Positions 27,445-36,601 of a DNA stretch of 64,000 bases are shown piece by piece (the first letter of the stretch is position 1; the number at the start of each line of letters is the position of its first letter). The stretch lies in contig FO203512.1 of the NCBI GenBank assembly GCA_000967895.1, positions 1,229,350-1,293,349 on the forward strand, in the 5' to 3' direction. A model generated the notes under the pieces. That model searched no databases. It was given only the letters and a program-made list of their open reading frames with translations, and was not told where the DNA came from. Made by a program: the position numbers and the translations under genes. This DNA comes from Oleispira antarctica RB-8 (GTDB taxonomy: Bacteria > Pseudomonadota > Gammaproteobacteria > Pseudomonadales > Oceanobacteraceae).

Positions 27445-29871
27445 ATGTTTTTTAATAAATCAGCAAAAATAGCCCAAGATCTACTGAACTCTGAACACAC
27501 TAAAGCGTTAGAAAGTCAGGTTGCAGAGATGACCGCAAAGCTGGCGGCGCTGGATAAGTCCCAGGCGGTGATTGAGTTTTCTATGGACGGTACGATTCTG
27601 ACCGCCAATGATAACTTCTTACAAACCATGGGTTATCGCTTAGAAGAAGTACAGGGTCAGCATCATCGAATATTCATGGCAGCGGAAGATGCTAAAAGCC
27701 CTGAATATACTCAGTTTTGGCAGCAACTCAATCATGGTGAATTTATCTCCGCCGAATTTAAGCGTATGGCAAAAGGCGATAAAGAGATTTGGATTCAAGC
27801 CAGTTATAACCCTATTTTTGATCTAGACGGCCAGCCGATTAAAGTCGTGAAATATGCCACGGATATTACTGAGCAAAAACTTAAATCTGCGGACTTTAAG
27901 GGGCAAATAAATGCGATTGGTAAATCTCAAGCCGTGATTGAGTTTACCCCTGATGGAATCATTACTCAGGCCAATGATAATTTTTTAGATGCGCTCGGTT
28001 ACACTTTGGATGAAGTGAAGGGGCAGCATCACAGCATGTTCATTGACGCGACTTATAAAAATAGTCCTGAATATCATCGCTTTTGGCAAGATTTGAAACA
28101 GGGTATTTATTCATCGGGGGAGTTTAAACGTATTGCGAAAGGCGGTGCAGAGGTTTGGATTCAGGCAAGCTATAACCCAATTTTAGATTTAAATGGGCAT
28201 CCTTTTAAGGTCGTTAAATATGCGACGGATATTACCCAGCAAAAACTACAACACGCCGACTTTAAGGGACAAGTTGAAGCAATTGGAAAATCTCAAGCGG
28301 TTATTGAATTTGATATTAATGGCATCATAGAGAGCGCCAACGATAATTTTTTAAATACTTTAGGGTACACAATTGAAGAAATAAAAGGCCAGCATCACAG
28401 TCTATTTGTTGAGCAGTCTTATAAAAATAGCCCTGAATATAAGATGTTCTGGGAAGATTTAGCCGCGGGTAAATTTAATGCAGGTGAATATAAACGCATT
28501 GGAAAAGGTGGTAAAGAAATTTGGATTCAAGCCAGCTATAACCCAATTATTGGCGTGAACGGTAAGCCGATTAAAGTCGTGAAATACGCAACAGACATTA
28601 CTGATCAAAAAATGATGAATGCAAATTTCCAAGGTCAAATCGAAGCGATTAGTAAGTCTCAGGCCGTCATCGAATTCAATATGGACGGTACCATTATTTT
28701 TGCTAATGATAACTTTTTATCAGCATTGGGTTATCGATTGAACGAGGTAAAAGGACAGCATCATAGTCTGTTTGTCGATGCCGATGAACGTAATTCTGCG
28801 GACTATAAGCGCTTCTGGGAAAAACTAAATTTGGGTGAGTTTGAATCAGCTGAATATAAGCGTATTGGCAAAGGCGGAAAAGAAGTTTGGATTCAAGCCA
28901 GTTATAATCCGATTATGGACGTGAACGGTAAGCCTTTCAAAGTTGTGAAATATGCAACGGATATCACAGCACGAAAAATTGCAGTAAAAGAAATCAGCCA
29001 GTCTTTATTGTCGTTATCTCAAGGCGACTTATCGAATGTAATTGATGTGTCGCTGGAAGGTGAGTTTGATGTACTACGAGAGGCTATGAACTCAACGATT
29101 GAGCGTTTCTCTGAAATGGTGTCACAAATTAGAACCAGTGCAGATTTTGTATCAACCTCGGCGAATGAAATACAAACGGGGACGACGGATTTGAGCCAGC
29201 GTACCGAAAGCCAAGCCTCAAGCCTTGAAGAAACGAGTTCCAGTGTCGAGCAGCTCACTCAAACAGTGAATCAAAATGCTGATAACTCCAAGGAAGCCGT
29301 TGCTCTTGCTGAAGAAGCCAATAATAAAGCAACGGAAGGGGGTGAGGTGGTCAATCAAGCCGTCGTGGCCATGAGAGAAATTGGCGACGCGAGCAAAAAA
29401 ATTGCAGACATTATTGGTGTTATTGATGAAATAGCCTTTCAGACCAATCTACTTGCGCTGAATGCTGCGGTTGAAGCGGCGCGCGCTGGTGAGCAGGGCA
29501 GAGGTTTTGCGGTCGTGGCGGCTGAAGTAAGAAATCTTGCACAGCGCAGTGCGGGTGCGGCAAAAGAAATCAAAGCATTGATTAATGACAGTGTTAAAAA
29601 AGTCGCAGAAGGCACTCGTTTAGTGGATGACTCTGGGGAAACATTAACGGGGATCGTGGGCTCTATTGAATCGGTGCTGAGCCTTATATCCAATATCAGT
29701 GTGGCTAGCCAAGAGCAGGCAACGGGGATTAATCATGTGAATACGGCGGTTTCCCAAATGGATACCATGACGCAACAAAATGCGGCACTGGTAGAAGAAA
29801 CCAGTGCCGTGAGTGCCTCGATGAATACTGAGGCACGTAAGCTGCAGGAATTAATGAGGTTCTTTAAGTAA
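27445..29871 (+). CDS. Soluble methyl-accepting chemotaxis protein with four tandem PAS domains
   Basis: The ATG at 27445 has a GAGGA site six bases upstream and gives 808 residues; a TTG at 27433 is less likely. There is no transmembrane segment. A short N-terminal coiled region (to about 35) is followed by four PAS-PAC units of about 122 residues each (roughly 38-155, 160-278, 282-400, 404-522), each with [12 protein letters not shown] and Trp-Ile-Gln-Ala-Ser-Tyr-Asn-Pro. A HAMP-like linker and the MCP signalling domain follow, with the hairpin tip [14 protein letters not shown]. It is a cytoplasmic receptor feeding CheA; the ligand or cofactor is unknown (Aer-like redox sensing is possible). 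Confidence 0.92.
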   Translation: MFFNKSAKIAQDLLNSEHTKALESQVAEMTAKLAALDKSQAVIEFSMDGTILTANDNFLQTMGYRLEEVQGQHHRIFMAAEDAKSPEYTQFWQQLNHGEFISAEFKRMAKGDKEIWIQASYNPIFDLDGQPIKVVKYATDITEQKLKSADFKGQINAIGKSQAVIEFTPDGIITQANDNFLDALGYTLDEVKGQHHSMFIDATYKNSPEYHRFWQDLKQGIYSSGEFKRIAKGGAEVWIQASYNPILDLNGHPFKVVKYATDITQQKLQHADFKGQVEAIGKSQAVIEFDINGIIESANDNFLNTLGYTIEEIKGQHHSLFVEQSYKNSPEYKMFWEDLAAGKFNAGEYKRIGKGGKEIWIQASYNPIIGVNGKPIKVVKYATDITDQKMMNANFQGQIEAISKSQAVIEFNMDGTIIFANDNFLSALGYRLNEVKGQHHSLFVDADERNSADYKRFWEKLNLGEFESAEYKRIGKGGKEVWIQASYNPIMDVNGKPFKVVKYATDITARKIAVKEISQSLLSLSQGDLSNVIDVSLEGEFDVLREAMNSTIERFSEMVSQIRTSADFVSTSANEIQTGTTDLSQRTESQASSLEETSSSVEQLTQTVNQNADNSKEAVALAEEANNKATEGGEVVNQAVVAMREIGDASKKIADIIGVIDEIAFQTNLLALNAAVEAARAGEQGRGFAVVAAEVRNLAQRSAGAAKEIKALINDSVKKVAEGTRLVDDSGETLTGIVGSIESVLSLISNISVASQEQATGINHVNTAVSQMDTMTQQNAALVEETSAVSASMNTEARKLQELMRFFK

Positions 29872-29905
29872 CCATGAATAAGGCCTGCTGCATTTTGGGT
29901 ATGGT

Positions 29906-30451
29906 TTATTTTTGCTCGGCTTCAAAGTAAGTACGCAGCTTACCTTGATGAGGTTTGACGGCTTTTTTGTCGGCGTCTGAAGATTGATTCGCAAGTTCTA
30001 CCATAACCAGTGCAGGGGCCATCATCTGTTCCATGATCGCTTTTTGCGCGGCTGGAATGTCAGGGTTAACTTTCATGGCTTCAAACTGGGCTTTGGCTTC
30101 TTCAATCTGAGTTTTATTGTCTTCCATTTCTAACGCCATCCAAGCGAATGTGACTTGCTGGGTCGCATTCGTCCATTGTTCAACGTTATCGTAGCCTAGC
30201 TTTTTAACCTTACCGTTTAATTCATCATAAAGGCCTGCTTTTTTCAGAGCAGGAACAGACTCCTTGAATACCACTTCTGGGTTATTAGGTTCACTGATAT
30301 TGGCGGTTAATTCACTTTCGTGCTGTTCTAGCCACGGTTTTAGAATTGGCATAGAAGTCATCCACTGAGTGACATCTTTGCTTTTTAAATCTGCCGCCAT
30401 CACTTGAAAAGACATTAAAACAGACACTGCAAAGGTAAGAAGGTATTTCAT
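29906..30451 (-). CDS. Uncharacterised periplasmic helical protein
   Basis: A 181-residue protein with a clear signal peptide (cleavage after Val-Met-Ala at about 19). The mature part is largely helical, acidic and lysine-rich, with Trp-containing segments and no cysteines. No enzyme motif is evident. It follows the chemoreceptor in convergent orientation and stands alone. A GGAACG stretch precedes the ATG. Some gammaproteobacteria carry similar small exported proteins of unknown role. Real gene by signal peptide and codon use; function not assignable. Confidence 0.65.
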   Translation of the reverse strand: MKYLLTFAVSVLMSFQVMAADLKSKDVTQWMTSMPILKPWLEQHESELTANISEPNNPEVVFKESVPALKKAGLYDELNGKVKKLGYDNVEQWTNATQQVTFAWMALEMEDNKTQIEEAKAQFEAMKVNPDIPAAQKAIMEQMMAPALVMVELANQSSDADKKAVKPHQGKLRTYFEAEQK

Positions 30452-30581
30452 AAGCGTTCCGTGTTTATATTTTTAGTTGTTGAGTTGTACATTGAGAAAA
30501 TCACTTTACAGGGATATTTTATTTGAAACAAGATTGTCTATCGACGAAATCTTAGTGGTTTTCGATATTTGACGATTGCGT

Positions 30582-31163
30582 CTAAAAAAGCTGAATTGGT
30601 GGCTGGCTGCCATCAAATTCTGGTAATAGCCAAATCTGCTCAAACGGATTTTTAGCCACCTGAAAATATGGAATACACTGTATAAAATCCTCGGCTTGCC
30701 ATAATGGGCTCGCATTGCGGATCACTAACCAAACTCTGGGTGAATCGTAGGTTTTCTTCGCTTTACTCGCCAGTATGCGAGTCAGAGCGGTTATTAAGCG
30801 TTTTTGGCTGCTCATATTAATTAAGTCAGATAAGTAGTTGAGCAGCTCTTGTTCTTTCTCACTTGGGGTTATAAAAGACTCACCACCTTGTACCTGCTCA
30901 ATGATTTCACGGGTTAATATTTTCGCTTCGCTGGTGCTGGCGTATAGGTGCGCGATTTCTAAATCCAGTGGCTTTCCGTTTAAATGACAGGAAATATCGG
31001 GCCTAGAAGGTTCGTTATGCCAGATATTGCGCATGGGGGTTTTATACATTTGTTCATATAAACGTAAAAAGTGCTTTGCCGCATCACGCTCTAGCTGTCG
31101 CTTAAGCGTCTCCGAGCGGTTTAGAGGTTCACCGTTATCGTAGTGGTGTATATCTGACGTCAT
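30582..31163 (-). CDS. Uncharacterised protein, possible nuclease-like fold
   Basis: A 193-residue cytoplasmic protein without signal peptide or membrane segments. The N-terminal part is basic and helical. The middle holds Arg-Pro-Asp-Ile followed by Leu-Asp-Leu-Glu-Ile-Ala-His, a spacing that faintly recalls a PD-(D/E)xK nuclease core (Asp, then Glu-x-Ala), but there is no matching lysine at the usual place, so this is weak. The ribosome site is poor. Downstream there is no partner gene. I do not recognise a family. Confidence 0.55.
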   Translation of the reverse strand: MTSDIHHYDNGEPLNRSETLKRQLERDAAKHFLRLYEQMYKTPMRNIWHNEPSRPDISCHLNGKPLDLEIAHLYASTSEAKILTREIIEQVQGGESFITPSEKEQELLNYLSDLINMSSQKRLITALTRILASKAKKTYDSPRVWLVIRNASPLWQAEDFIQCIPYFQVAKNPFEQIWLLPEFDGSQPPIQLF

Positions 31164-31555
31164 AATTAACTGCTTGAAGCATGCTCATGCTAAATAAGGT
31201 ATTGCTATCGTGACATAAAAGCTCTGTGGCGCAAAATATCGGTGGTTCAAATAGCGAAAGTAATAAAAATAGCGCTATCTTCCTTTTCGTATTACTGTTA
31301 ATGTCTTCACGTTGGCTTAAATACAAGCCTTATTTTATATCTAAGCACACTTCATAGTCGTTAGTCATAACCCTCCTGTCGTAGTTATTAGTTACAATCA
31401 ATCGCCTTACTTTTAGTTAAAATTCTTTTGTTAGAATTGATTCAAAATTATCTTACTGATAATAGAAATACGCTATTAAAATTCTAATAGCCTATCAAAG
31501 ATCCTGTAGATCGCTATTTTAAAGATACAAATTTTGAAATACACATTAGAAAGTA
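31164..31555. other. Intergenic region upstream of the exoribonuclease
   Basis: About 392 bases without a supported gene. A perfect inverted repeat, GCTATTA-AAATTC-TAATAGC, lies at 31472-31491, some 65 bases before the exoribonuclease start, and could be a regulator site or a leader hairpin. The rest is AT-rich promoter-like DNA. Confidence 0.4.
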
Positions 31556-33808
31556 ATGGGCGACTCTAAAGAGAACATTTTTATTTTAAACGCAACAAAT
31601 CAGCAGTCCGATTTCAAAACCTATTCAAATCCTATTCCTAGCCGCGAGTTCATTATGAACACGGTGGCTAAGGTCAGAAAAAATTTAAACCGCGAGCAAA
31701 TTGCTAATGAACTCGGTTTAGATAATCCAGAGCAAAAAGAAGGCTTAAGAAGACGCTTAAAAGCGATGGAACGTGATGGTCAGCTTATGTTGAATAAACA
31801 TAATGCCTACCATCTCGTCGATCAAAATCTATTGGTAACTGGCGTTGTCAGTATTCACCCCGATGGCTTCGCTTTTGTTTCTTACAGCGCTACCGAAAAA
31901 GATTTATTTTTACCCGCTGGCCAAGTCGCTCATTTATTTGATGGCGATGTCGTGCAGGTATTAATGGCGCCCGCAAGCGCTGGTCGCCGCGGCCAGAATA
32001 AATTAATTAAAGTGATCGAGCGTAAAACAACGCACATTGTTGGTGAATTAAAACGCAAAGGTAATCACTATTTTCTGCTGCCAGAAAATAGCAAAATTTC
32101 GCAAAAAGTGGATGTCGATAATAACGCACTATTAGATGCTAAAATCGGTCAGTATGTTAATGCAGAAATTATTGAATATCCTACTTACCGCCAAACAACT
32201 TTAGTTCAAATTACCGAAGTGCTTGGGCATCCTCAAGACCCAGGTATGGAAATTAAAGTTGCACTACGCCGCCATGGTATTGCTTCAGATTGGGATGATG
32301 AACTTTTGGATCATGCCGATAAACTGGGCACAAAAGTCGCAGAGAAAGATAAAACAGCGCGAGCTGATTATCGCGATCTTCCTTTTGTGACCATTGATGG
32401 TGAAGATGCAAAAGATTTTGATGATGCGGTTTATTGTGAAAAAGATGAATCGGGAGATTGGCGCTTATTGGTTGCTATTGCCGATGTATCACATTACGTT
32501 CGCCCAGACGACTTATTAGACCAAGAAGCACAGTCTCGTGCGACGTCGATTTATTTCCCAGGTCACGTAGTACCGATGATTCCCAAAGCCTTATCGAATG
32601 GCTTATGTTCATTAAACCCAAACGTTGATCGACTGGCGCTTGTGTGTGAAATGACCATTACCCCACAAGGGCAGATGATTAACGCTGATTTTTGTGAAGC
32701 GGTGATTCATTCCCATGCTCGATTAACTTACGACCAAGCTAATGCTGTTGTGGTTAATAATGTTAGCGGTGCTAAGCGCCAAACGAAACTGGCAAAACAA
32801 GTGATCGAGACAAACCCAAGTGTTGTCCCTTATCTTGAAGATTTGCATACGCTTTATAACGTTTTAAAGCCTGCTCGTACTAAGCGTGGCGCGATTGATT
32901 TTGATACTCAAGAGTTAAAATTCAATCTTACCAATAAGCAAAAAATAGCCAGCATGTCTCCGGTTATTCGCAACGATGCTCATAAGATGATTGAAGAATT
33001 TATGTTATGCGCCAACGTTGCCACCGCTAATTTTTTACAGACGAATAAAATTCCAGCTTTATACCGTTCTCACGAAGGGCCAACGCAGAAAAAGTTAACC
33101 TTACTGCGAACTTTTCTTGCAGAGAAGGGGATTAGTTTGGGCGGTGGCGAGAAGCCCCTGTCGCGTCATTATAATCAGTTGTTAAGCAGTATTGATCAGC
33201 GCGGTGATGCCAGTATTATTCGTACAATGTTATTACGCTCGCAAAGCCAAGCGCAGTATTCGCCTAAAAACGATGGCCATTTTGGTTTAGCGTACGATGC
33301 GTATGCACACTTTACGTCTCCGATTCGCCGTTACCCAGACTTGTTAGCGCATCGTGCAATTCGTGCAAAAATTCATAGCCAAACAAGCACTCTGCAGCGC
33401 GTATTAAATCGCTTCACTAAAAATCAGGGGCTCGCCAATAAAGCGTATCCTTACGACAGTAAAGCGATGGAAGAATTAGGAACGCATTGTTCAAATCAAT
33501 CTAGACAAGCCGACGAAGTGAGTCGCGAAGTTGAAAACTGGTTGAAGTGTCAGTACATGCAAAAATTCAAAGGCGAAAGTTTTGCCGCCACTATTTCAGG
33601 TATCACAAACTTTGGTTTGTTTGTTGAACTTGATCAGATGGGAATCGAAGGTTTAGTTCATATTTCTAATTTAGACAATTCGACAGAAGGTTACGCTTTC
33701 GGCGATAAGATCGATGTAGTTTTAAATAAAGTAGATTTACAGCAACGAAAAATTGATTTCTCAATTCAGTCTGATGCTCAACAAGATGTTGCCCAGTTAA
33801 GTGGATAA
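31556..33808 (+). CDS. rnr: Ribonuclease R-like 3'-5' exoribonuclease (VacB/RNase II family)
   Basis: Processively degrades structured RNA from the 3' end. Domains in order: an N-terminal helix-turn-helix (HTH_12; Leu-Asn-Arg-Glu-Gln-Ile-Ala, about 40-90), a cold-shock domain (Gly-Phe-Ala-Phe-Val-Ser near 105), the RNB catalytic domain (Asp-Gly-Glu-Asp-Ala-Lys-Asp-Phe-Asp-Asp, metal-binding Asp cluster near 280), and an S1 domain near the end (Gly-Leu-Phe-Val-Glu-Leu, Gly-Leu-Val-His-Ile-Ser). At 750 residues it is shorter than E. coli RNase R (813) and lacks the basic C-terminal tail. It stands alone, not next to rlmB, so it may be a paralogue. An internal ATG at 31655 is a possible later start. 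Confidence 0.87.
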   Translation: MGDSKENIFILNATNQQSDFKTYSNPIPSREFIMNTVAKVRKNLNREQIANELGLDNPEQKEGLRRRLKAMERDGQLMLNKHNAYHLVDQNLLVTGVVSIHPDGFAFVSYSATEKDLFLPAGQVAHLFDGDVVQVLMAPASAGRRGQNKLIKVIERKTTHIVGELKRKGNHYFLLPENSKISQKVDVDNNALLDAKIGQYVNAEIIEYPTYRQTTLVQITEVLGHPQDPGMEIKVALRRHGIASDWDDELLDHADKLGTKVAEKDKTARADYRDLPFVTIDGEDAKDFDDAVYCEKDESGDWRLLVAIADVSHYVRPDDLLDQEAQSRATSIYFPGHVVPMIPKALSNGLCSLNPNVDRLALVCEMTITPQGQMINADFCEAVIHSHARLTYDQANAVVVNNVSGAKRQTKLAKQVIETNPSVVPYLEDLHTLYNVLKPARTKRGAIDFDTQELKFNLTNKQKIASMSPVIRNDAHKMIEEFMLCANVATANFLQTNKIPALYRSHEGPTQKKLTLLRTFLAEKGISLGGGEKPLSRHYNQLLSSIDQRGDASIIRTMLLRSQSQAQYSPKNDGHFGLAYDAYAHFTSPIRRYPDLLAHRAIRAKIHSQTSTLQRVLNRFTKNQGLANKAYPYDSKAMEELGTHCSNQSRQADEVSREVENWLKCQYMQKFKGESFAATISGITNFGLFVELDQMGIEGLVHISNLDNSTEGYAFGDKIDVVLNKVDLQQRKIDFSIQSDAQQDVAQLSG

Positions 33809-33878
33809 CTAAAAGTGGCTAACGAGTAAATAGCCAATATAAAAAATTGGCATAAATTACTAATAAAGATCGCTAGAC

Positions 33879-33934
33879 AAAAAAGAGGCCAGATCTAGAT
33901 ATTTAACTTTAAAAGTCGAAATATCCAGCTGGCC
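33879..33934 (-). terminator. Intrinsic terminator of small RNA copy 1
   Basis: On the minus strand GGCCAG (33929-33934 side) pairs with CTGGCC (33887-33892), with an inner helix GATATTT/AAATATC. It ends in CTCTTTTTTG (six Ts). The outer stem is the same as in copy 2 but the inner arms differ, so the hairpin has been kept while its sequence changed. Confidence 0.85.
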
Positions 33935-34112
33935 GAAATAACCGTGATTAGCTTGATGAGAGAGATCTCTTACGCAACGCCGTGAAGAATTGCTCCGAGA
34001 AGTTAATCCAACCACCACTCCCATAGCGATTGAATTAACATCTTTCAGGTCTTAGTCAGTACATCGCCTCGCTGTTAACTTCGCCGCTGTTCTGTCTGCA
34101 TCCCGTTGGAAT
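33879..34112 (-). ncRNA. Fur-controlled small RNA, copy 1 (PrrF-like)
   Basis: A predicted transcript of about 234 nt on the minus strand, from a start near 34112 to the intrinsic terminator at 33879-33934. Its promoter is TTGCAA at 34141-34146, a 16-base spacer and TATTAT (34119-34124), overlapped by Fur-like sequence. The block 33936-34007 is identical to copy 2 at 41647-41718 (72 nt). It contains CUCAUCAAGCUAAUCACGG, which closely resembles the conserved pairing region of Pseudomonas PrrF RNAs as I remember it. A stem at 34002-34039 holds a conserved GCUAUGGGAGUGGUG loop. An ACCUGAAAG segment recalls RyhB. Expected to be made under iron starvation and, with Hfq, to repress iron-using proteins. 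Family assignment rests on memory. Confidence 0.75.
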
Positions 34113-34118
34113 AAGTTA

Positions 34119-34169
34119 ATAATAACCATTCTCAATTAGATTGCAACACCTAAATGAGAATTATTCTTA
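34119..34169 (-). promoter_or_regulatory. Promoter with overlapping Fur boxes, small RNA copy 1
   Basis: Reading leftward: TGAGAATTATTCTTA-type dyad (34155-34169), then -35 TTGCAA, then a second Fur-like stretch (TTGAGAATGGTTATTATTA) that covers the -10 TATTAT. A GAGAAT-T-ATTCTT core is a good Fur hexamer arrangement. The same block is repeated at 41804-41854. It may also influence the rightward carboxypeptidase gene starting at 34351. Confidence 0.75.
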
Positions 34170-34350
34170 AATATTATGATATCAGCGGATAAGCTGACTT
34201 TTATTTTTGATATCCTCTTTAAGTGTTACGAATCAAATTTCTGTGATCTAGCCTGCGCTAACTTCCTCTATTCATTTGACATAATAAAATGATAACGTTA
34301 AACGATTAAACCAACTGCATTAAAATTTGACCATCGGAAAGGACAAAGAA

Positions 34351-35574
34351 ATGAAGGGTTATTCTTTAAATAAAGATCAGCTAATTACATTGCCTGGATT
34401 TGGTGAGGTAAAACAAACTCAATTCGCAGGCTATGTTCCCATTACGGGAGACGTTTACCCCAGTAACAATTGTAAAAAGAACGAGTCTCTATTCTATTGG
34501 TTTGTAGGAACTCAGGACTATGCTAATAGTCCGACGATTATTTGGACAAATGGTGGTCCAGGCTCGAGTAGTTTTTGGGGATTTTTCTTAGAAAATGGGC
34601 CTTATGAAATTACGTCAGCTTCTAAGCCAGAACTAAAAGAGCGTGAGCAGGGTTGGAATAATCATGCTAACTACATGATTTTTGAGCACCCGTTGAGTGT
34701 CATGCTATCTTTTGATGTCGACGAAAATGATATACCTGCGACGGTAGAAGAAGGCATACAGCAGTATTACCAAGCGCTGATTAATTTTATTGAGTTGCAT
34801 CCAGAGATTGCTAACAATCCCATTATTTTGGCGGGGGAGTCTTACGCGGGCACCTATTTGCCCCTTTTATCCAAAGCGATTTTAGATGGCAATGAAAAAA
34901 ATAATGGAACCAAACTGGATTTAAAAGCGACAGTATTATTAGATGCTTGGGTCGATCCTTATACCCAGATGGGGCAGGACAGTAATTACGCCTATATGCA
35001 CGGCATGATTTCTGCGAAGGAAAAACAACACCTTGATGACAAGTTTCAGTATAATCTGCCCGCGATAAATGATGCTATTCAACGAGTTAGTGGCCTTTAT
35101 ATGACAAATGTTGCTCAATTAGCTGACCCAGCATTTAGCCCTATTATGGAGTATTTAAATAGGCCAGATGTACGCGCAGCCATTCATGTAGATTCAACCA
35201 AACCCTTGACAAGTTCTTGGTCTGAAGCCGTCAGTAACAATTATAAATTTGGTGTGAATGACTCTTATGTGCATGTTGTTGAAGAGTTATTGCGCAGAAA
35301 TTTACAGATCTTAGTTATCTCTGGTCTGAATGATGCAAAAGACTGTAACTTTCTTGGCACCGAAAAATGGTTAGAAGGTTTGCAAGGAGAGGCTGCCGAA
35401 AAGTTTCATGAGACAAGCACCCAGCAATGGCGCTTGAATAGTGGAATGCCGGTATTGGGTTATATTCAAGACGGTGGTTTGCTGAGCTGGACCAAGGTTT
35501 TAAACGCTGGACATATGGCGGTTAGAGATCAACCTGCGATTATTAATTTGCTTAAGAAGCTCATTGGGTTTTAA
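34351..35574 (+). CDS. Serine carboxypeptidase, peptidase family S10
   Basis: Predicted to remove C-terminal residues from peptides. The ATG at 34351 has a GGAAAGGA stretch upstream; an earlier TTG at 34327 is less likely. The 407-residue product carries Asn-Gly-Gly-Pro-Gly-Ser-Ser (oxyanion region, about 66-72), Gly-Glu-Ser-Tyr-Ala-Gly with the nucleophile Ser near 165, an Asp in Ser-Gly-Leu-Asn-Asp near 330 (one residue more than usual before the Cys-Asn), and the His in Ala-Gly-His-Met near 388 followed by Asp-Gln-Pro. The triad looks complete. Yeast-type S10 enzymes are vacuolar; this one has no signal peptide, so it is probably cytoplasmic. S10 enzymes are uncommon in gammaproteobacteria. 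Confidence 0.85.
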   Translation: MKGYSLNKDQLITLPGFGEVKQTQFAGYVPITGDVYPSNNCKKNESLFYWFVGTQDYANSPTIIWTNGGPGSSSFWGFFLENGPYEITSASKPELKEREQGWNNHANYMIFEHPLSVMLSFDVDENDIPATVEEGIQQYYQALINFIELHPEIANNPIILAGESYAGTYLPLLSKAILDGNEKNNGTKLDLKATVLLDAWVDPYTQMGQDSNYAYMHGMISAKEKQHLDDKFQYNLPAINDAIQRVSGLYMTNVAQLADPAFSPIMEYLNRPDVRAAIHVDSTKPLTSSWSEAVSNNYKFGVNDSYVHVVEELLRRNLQILVISGLNDAKDCNFLGTEKWLEGLQGEAAEKFHETSTQQWRLNSGMPVLGYIQDGGLLSWTKVLNAGHMAVRDQPAIINLLKKLIGF

Positions 35575-36494
35575 GCTGTCATTAACTTTTCCATTTGTTG
35601 CTTGATAGCATCGATGGTTATTTTGACGAGAATTGGCACTTCACCAGCATACGCATGCACCGCATAAATCGGTGCTGATTCTCCCAAATATTCAGGCATC
35701 ACTTCTACAAGCTCATTCGTTAGCTTATATTTATTGAATAAGAAATCAGGAATATAGGCAAAGCCACAACCCGCTCGGGTCAGCTCAACAACCGCAGGCA
35801 GTGAATTACACATACGGTTGGCGGTGAATTTCAGTACCACAGGCTTGCCGGTCTTTTTTTCATACAGTCGATGAGTAATTTGTGCTCCCTGCCAATTGTT
35901 TGCAATATAATTTACATCTATTCTTTTTCCCTCTTGTGCAAGAAGATAAGACTGATCAATCGTATGCTTTTTTAAATAGTTTGGGTTAGCGCAAAGGACA
36001 TCGCGAAACTCGCCAAGCTTACGTTGTTTGTATTCGCTGTTAGGCATATTGCCTACTCGGATCGCAAGATGAATTTCGCTATTAATCAAACTGACTCTGC
36101 TATCATCACCCGATAAGGTGGGGGTTATTCCTTCATGCTTTTCCACTAGTCGTCCTAGTGCAGGCGCGACAATGGTCGCAATCAGTGCATTGGGAGAGCT
36201 GATACTAATATTCCCCAGTGCCAATCCCTGACTATCTCTTGCCTCTCCCCAGGCTGTATTCACGATATTGTTAATAGCAGAGCAGCGCTCATAAAATACT
36301 TTTCCCGCTGCGGTAAGCACTTGTGAGCGTGTATTTCGATTAATCAGGGTAACCCCTAGCTCGTTTTCTAATGCTTTTAATTGTTGGCTGACGGCAGATT
36401 TAGATACTTGCAGTTTGGCAGCTGCCAGACTGATCCCACCCTCATCAACAATTTGAGAGAAAACCAGCATATGACGAAGATAGTTAATATTCAT
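35571..36494 (-). CDS. LysR-type transcriptional regulator
   Basis: A 307-residue regulator. The N-terminal helix-turn-helix is clear (about 3-62: Gly-Gly-Ile-Ser-Leu-Ala-Ala-Ala-Lys-Leu, then Ser-Lys-Ser-Ala-Val-Ser-Gln-Gln-Leu-Lys). The C-terminal substrate-binding domain follows (Ile-Ser-Ser-Pro near 97, then Gly-Cys-Gly-Phe-Ala-Tyr-Ile-Pro near 245). Its 3' end overlaps the carboxypeptidase stop by four bases, convergent. It is divergent from the heme-protein gene at 36602, 107 bases away, so it most likely controls that gene set. Inducer unknown. Confidence 0.85.
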   Translation of the reverse strand: MNINYLRHMLVFSQIVDEGGISLAAAKLQVSKSAVSQQLKALENELGVTLINRNTRSQVLTAAGKVFYERCSAINNIVNTAWGEARDSQGLALGNISISSPNALIATIVAPALGRLVEKHEGITPTLSGDDSRVSLINSEIHLAIRVGNMPNSEYKQRKLGEFRDVLCANPNYLKKHTIDQSYLLAQEGKRIDVNYIANNWQGAQITHRLYEKKTGKPVVLKFTANRMCNSLPAVVELTRAGCGFAYIPDFLFNKYKLTNELVEVMPEYLGESAPIYAVHAYAGEVPILVKITIDAIKQQMEKLMTA

Positions 36495-36601
36495 TGTTCA
36501 CTATTACTAAACTGAGCGTTTTTAAATGATAGGTTTTTATTTCTATTTAGGAAAGCTAATATTTTAGTAGGGCAAGATAAAATCATTTCAAATAAGGAAG
36601 T

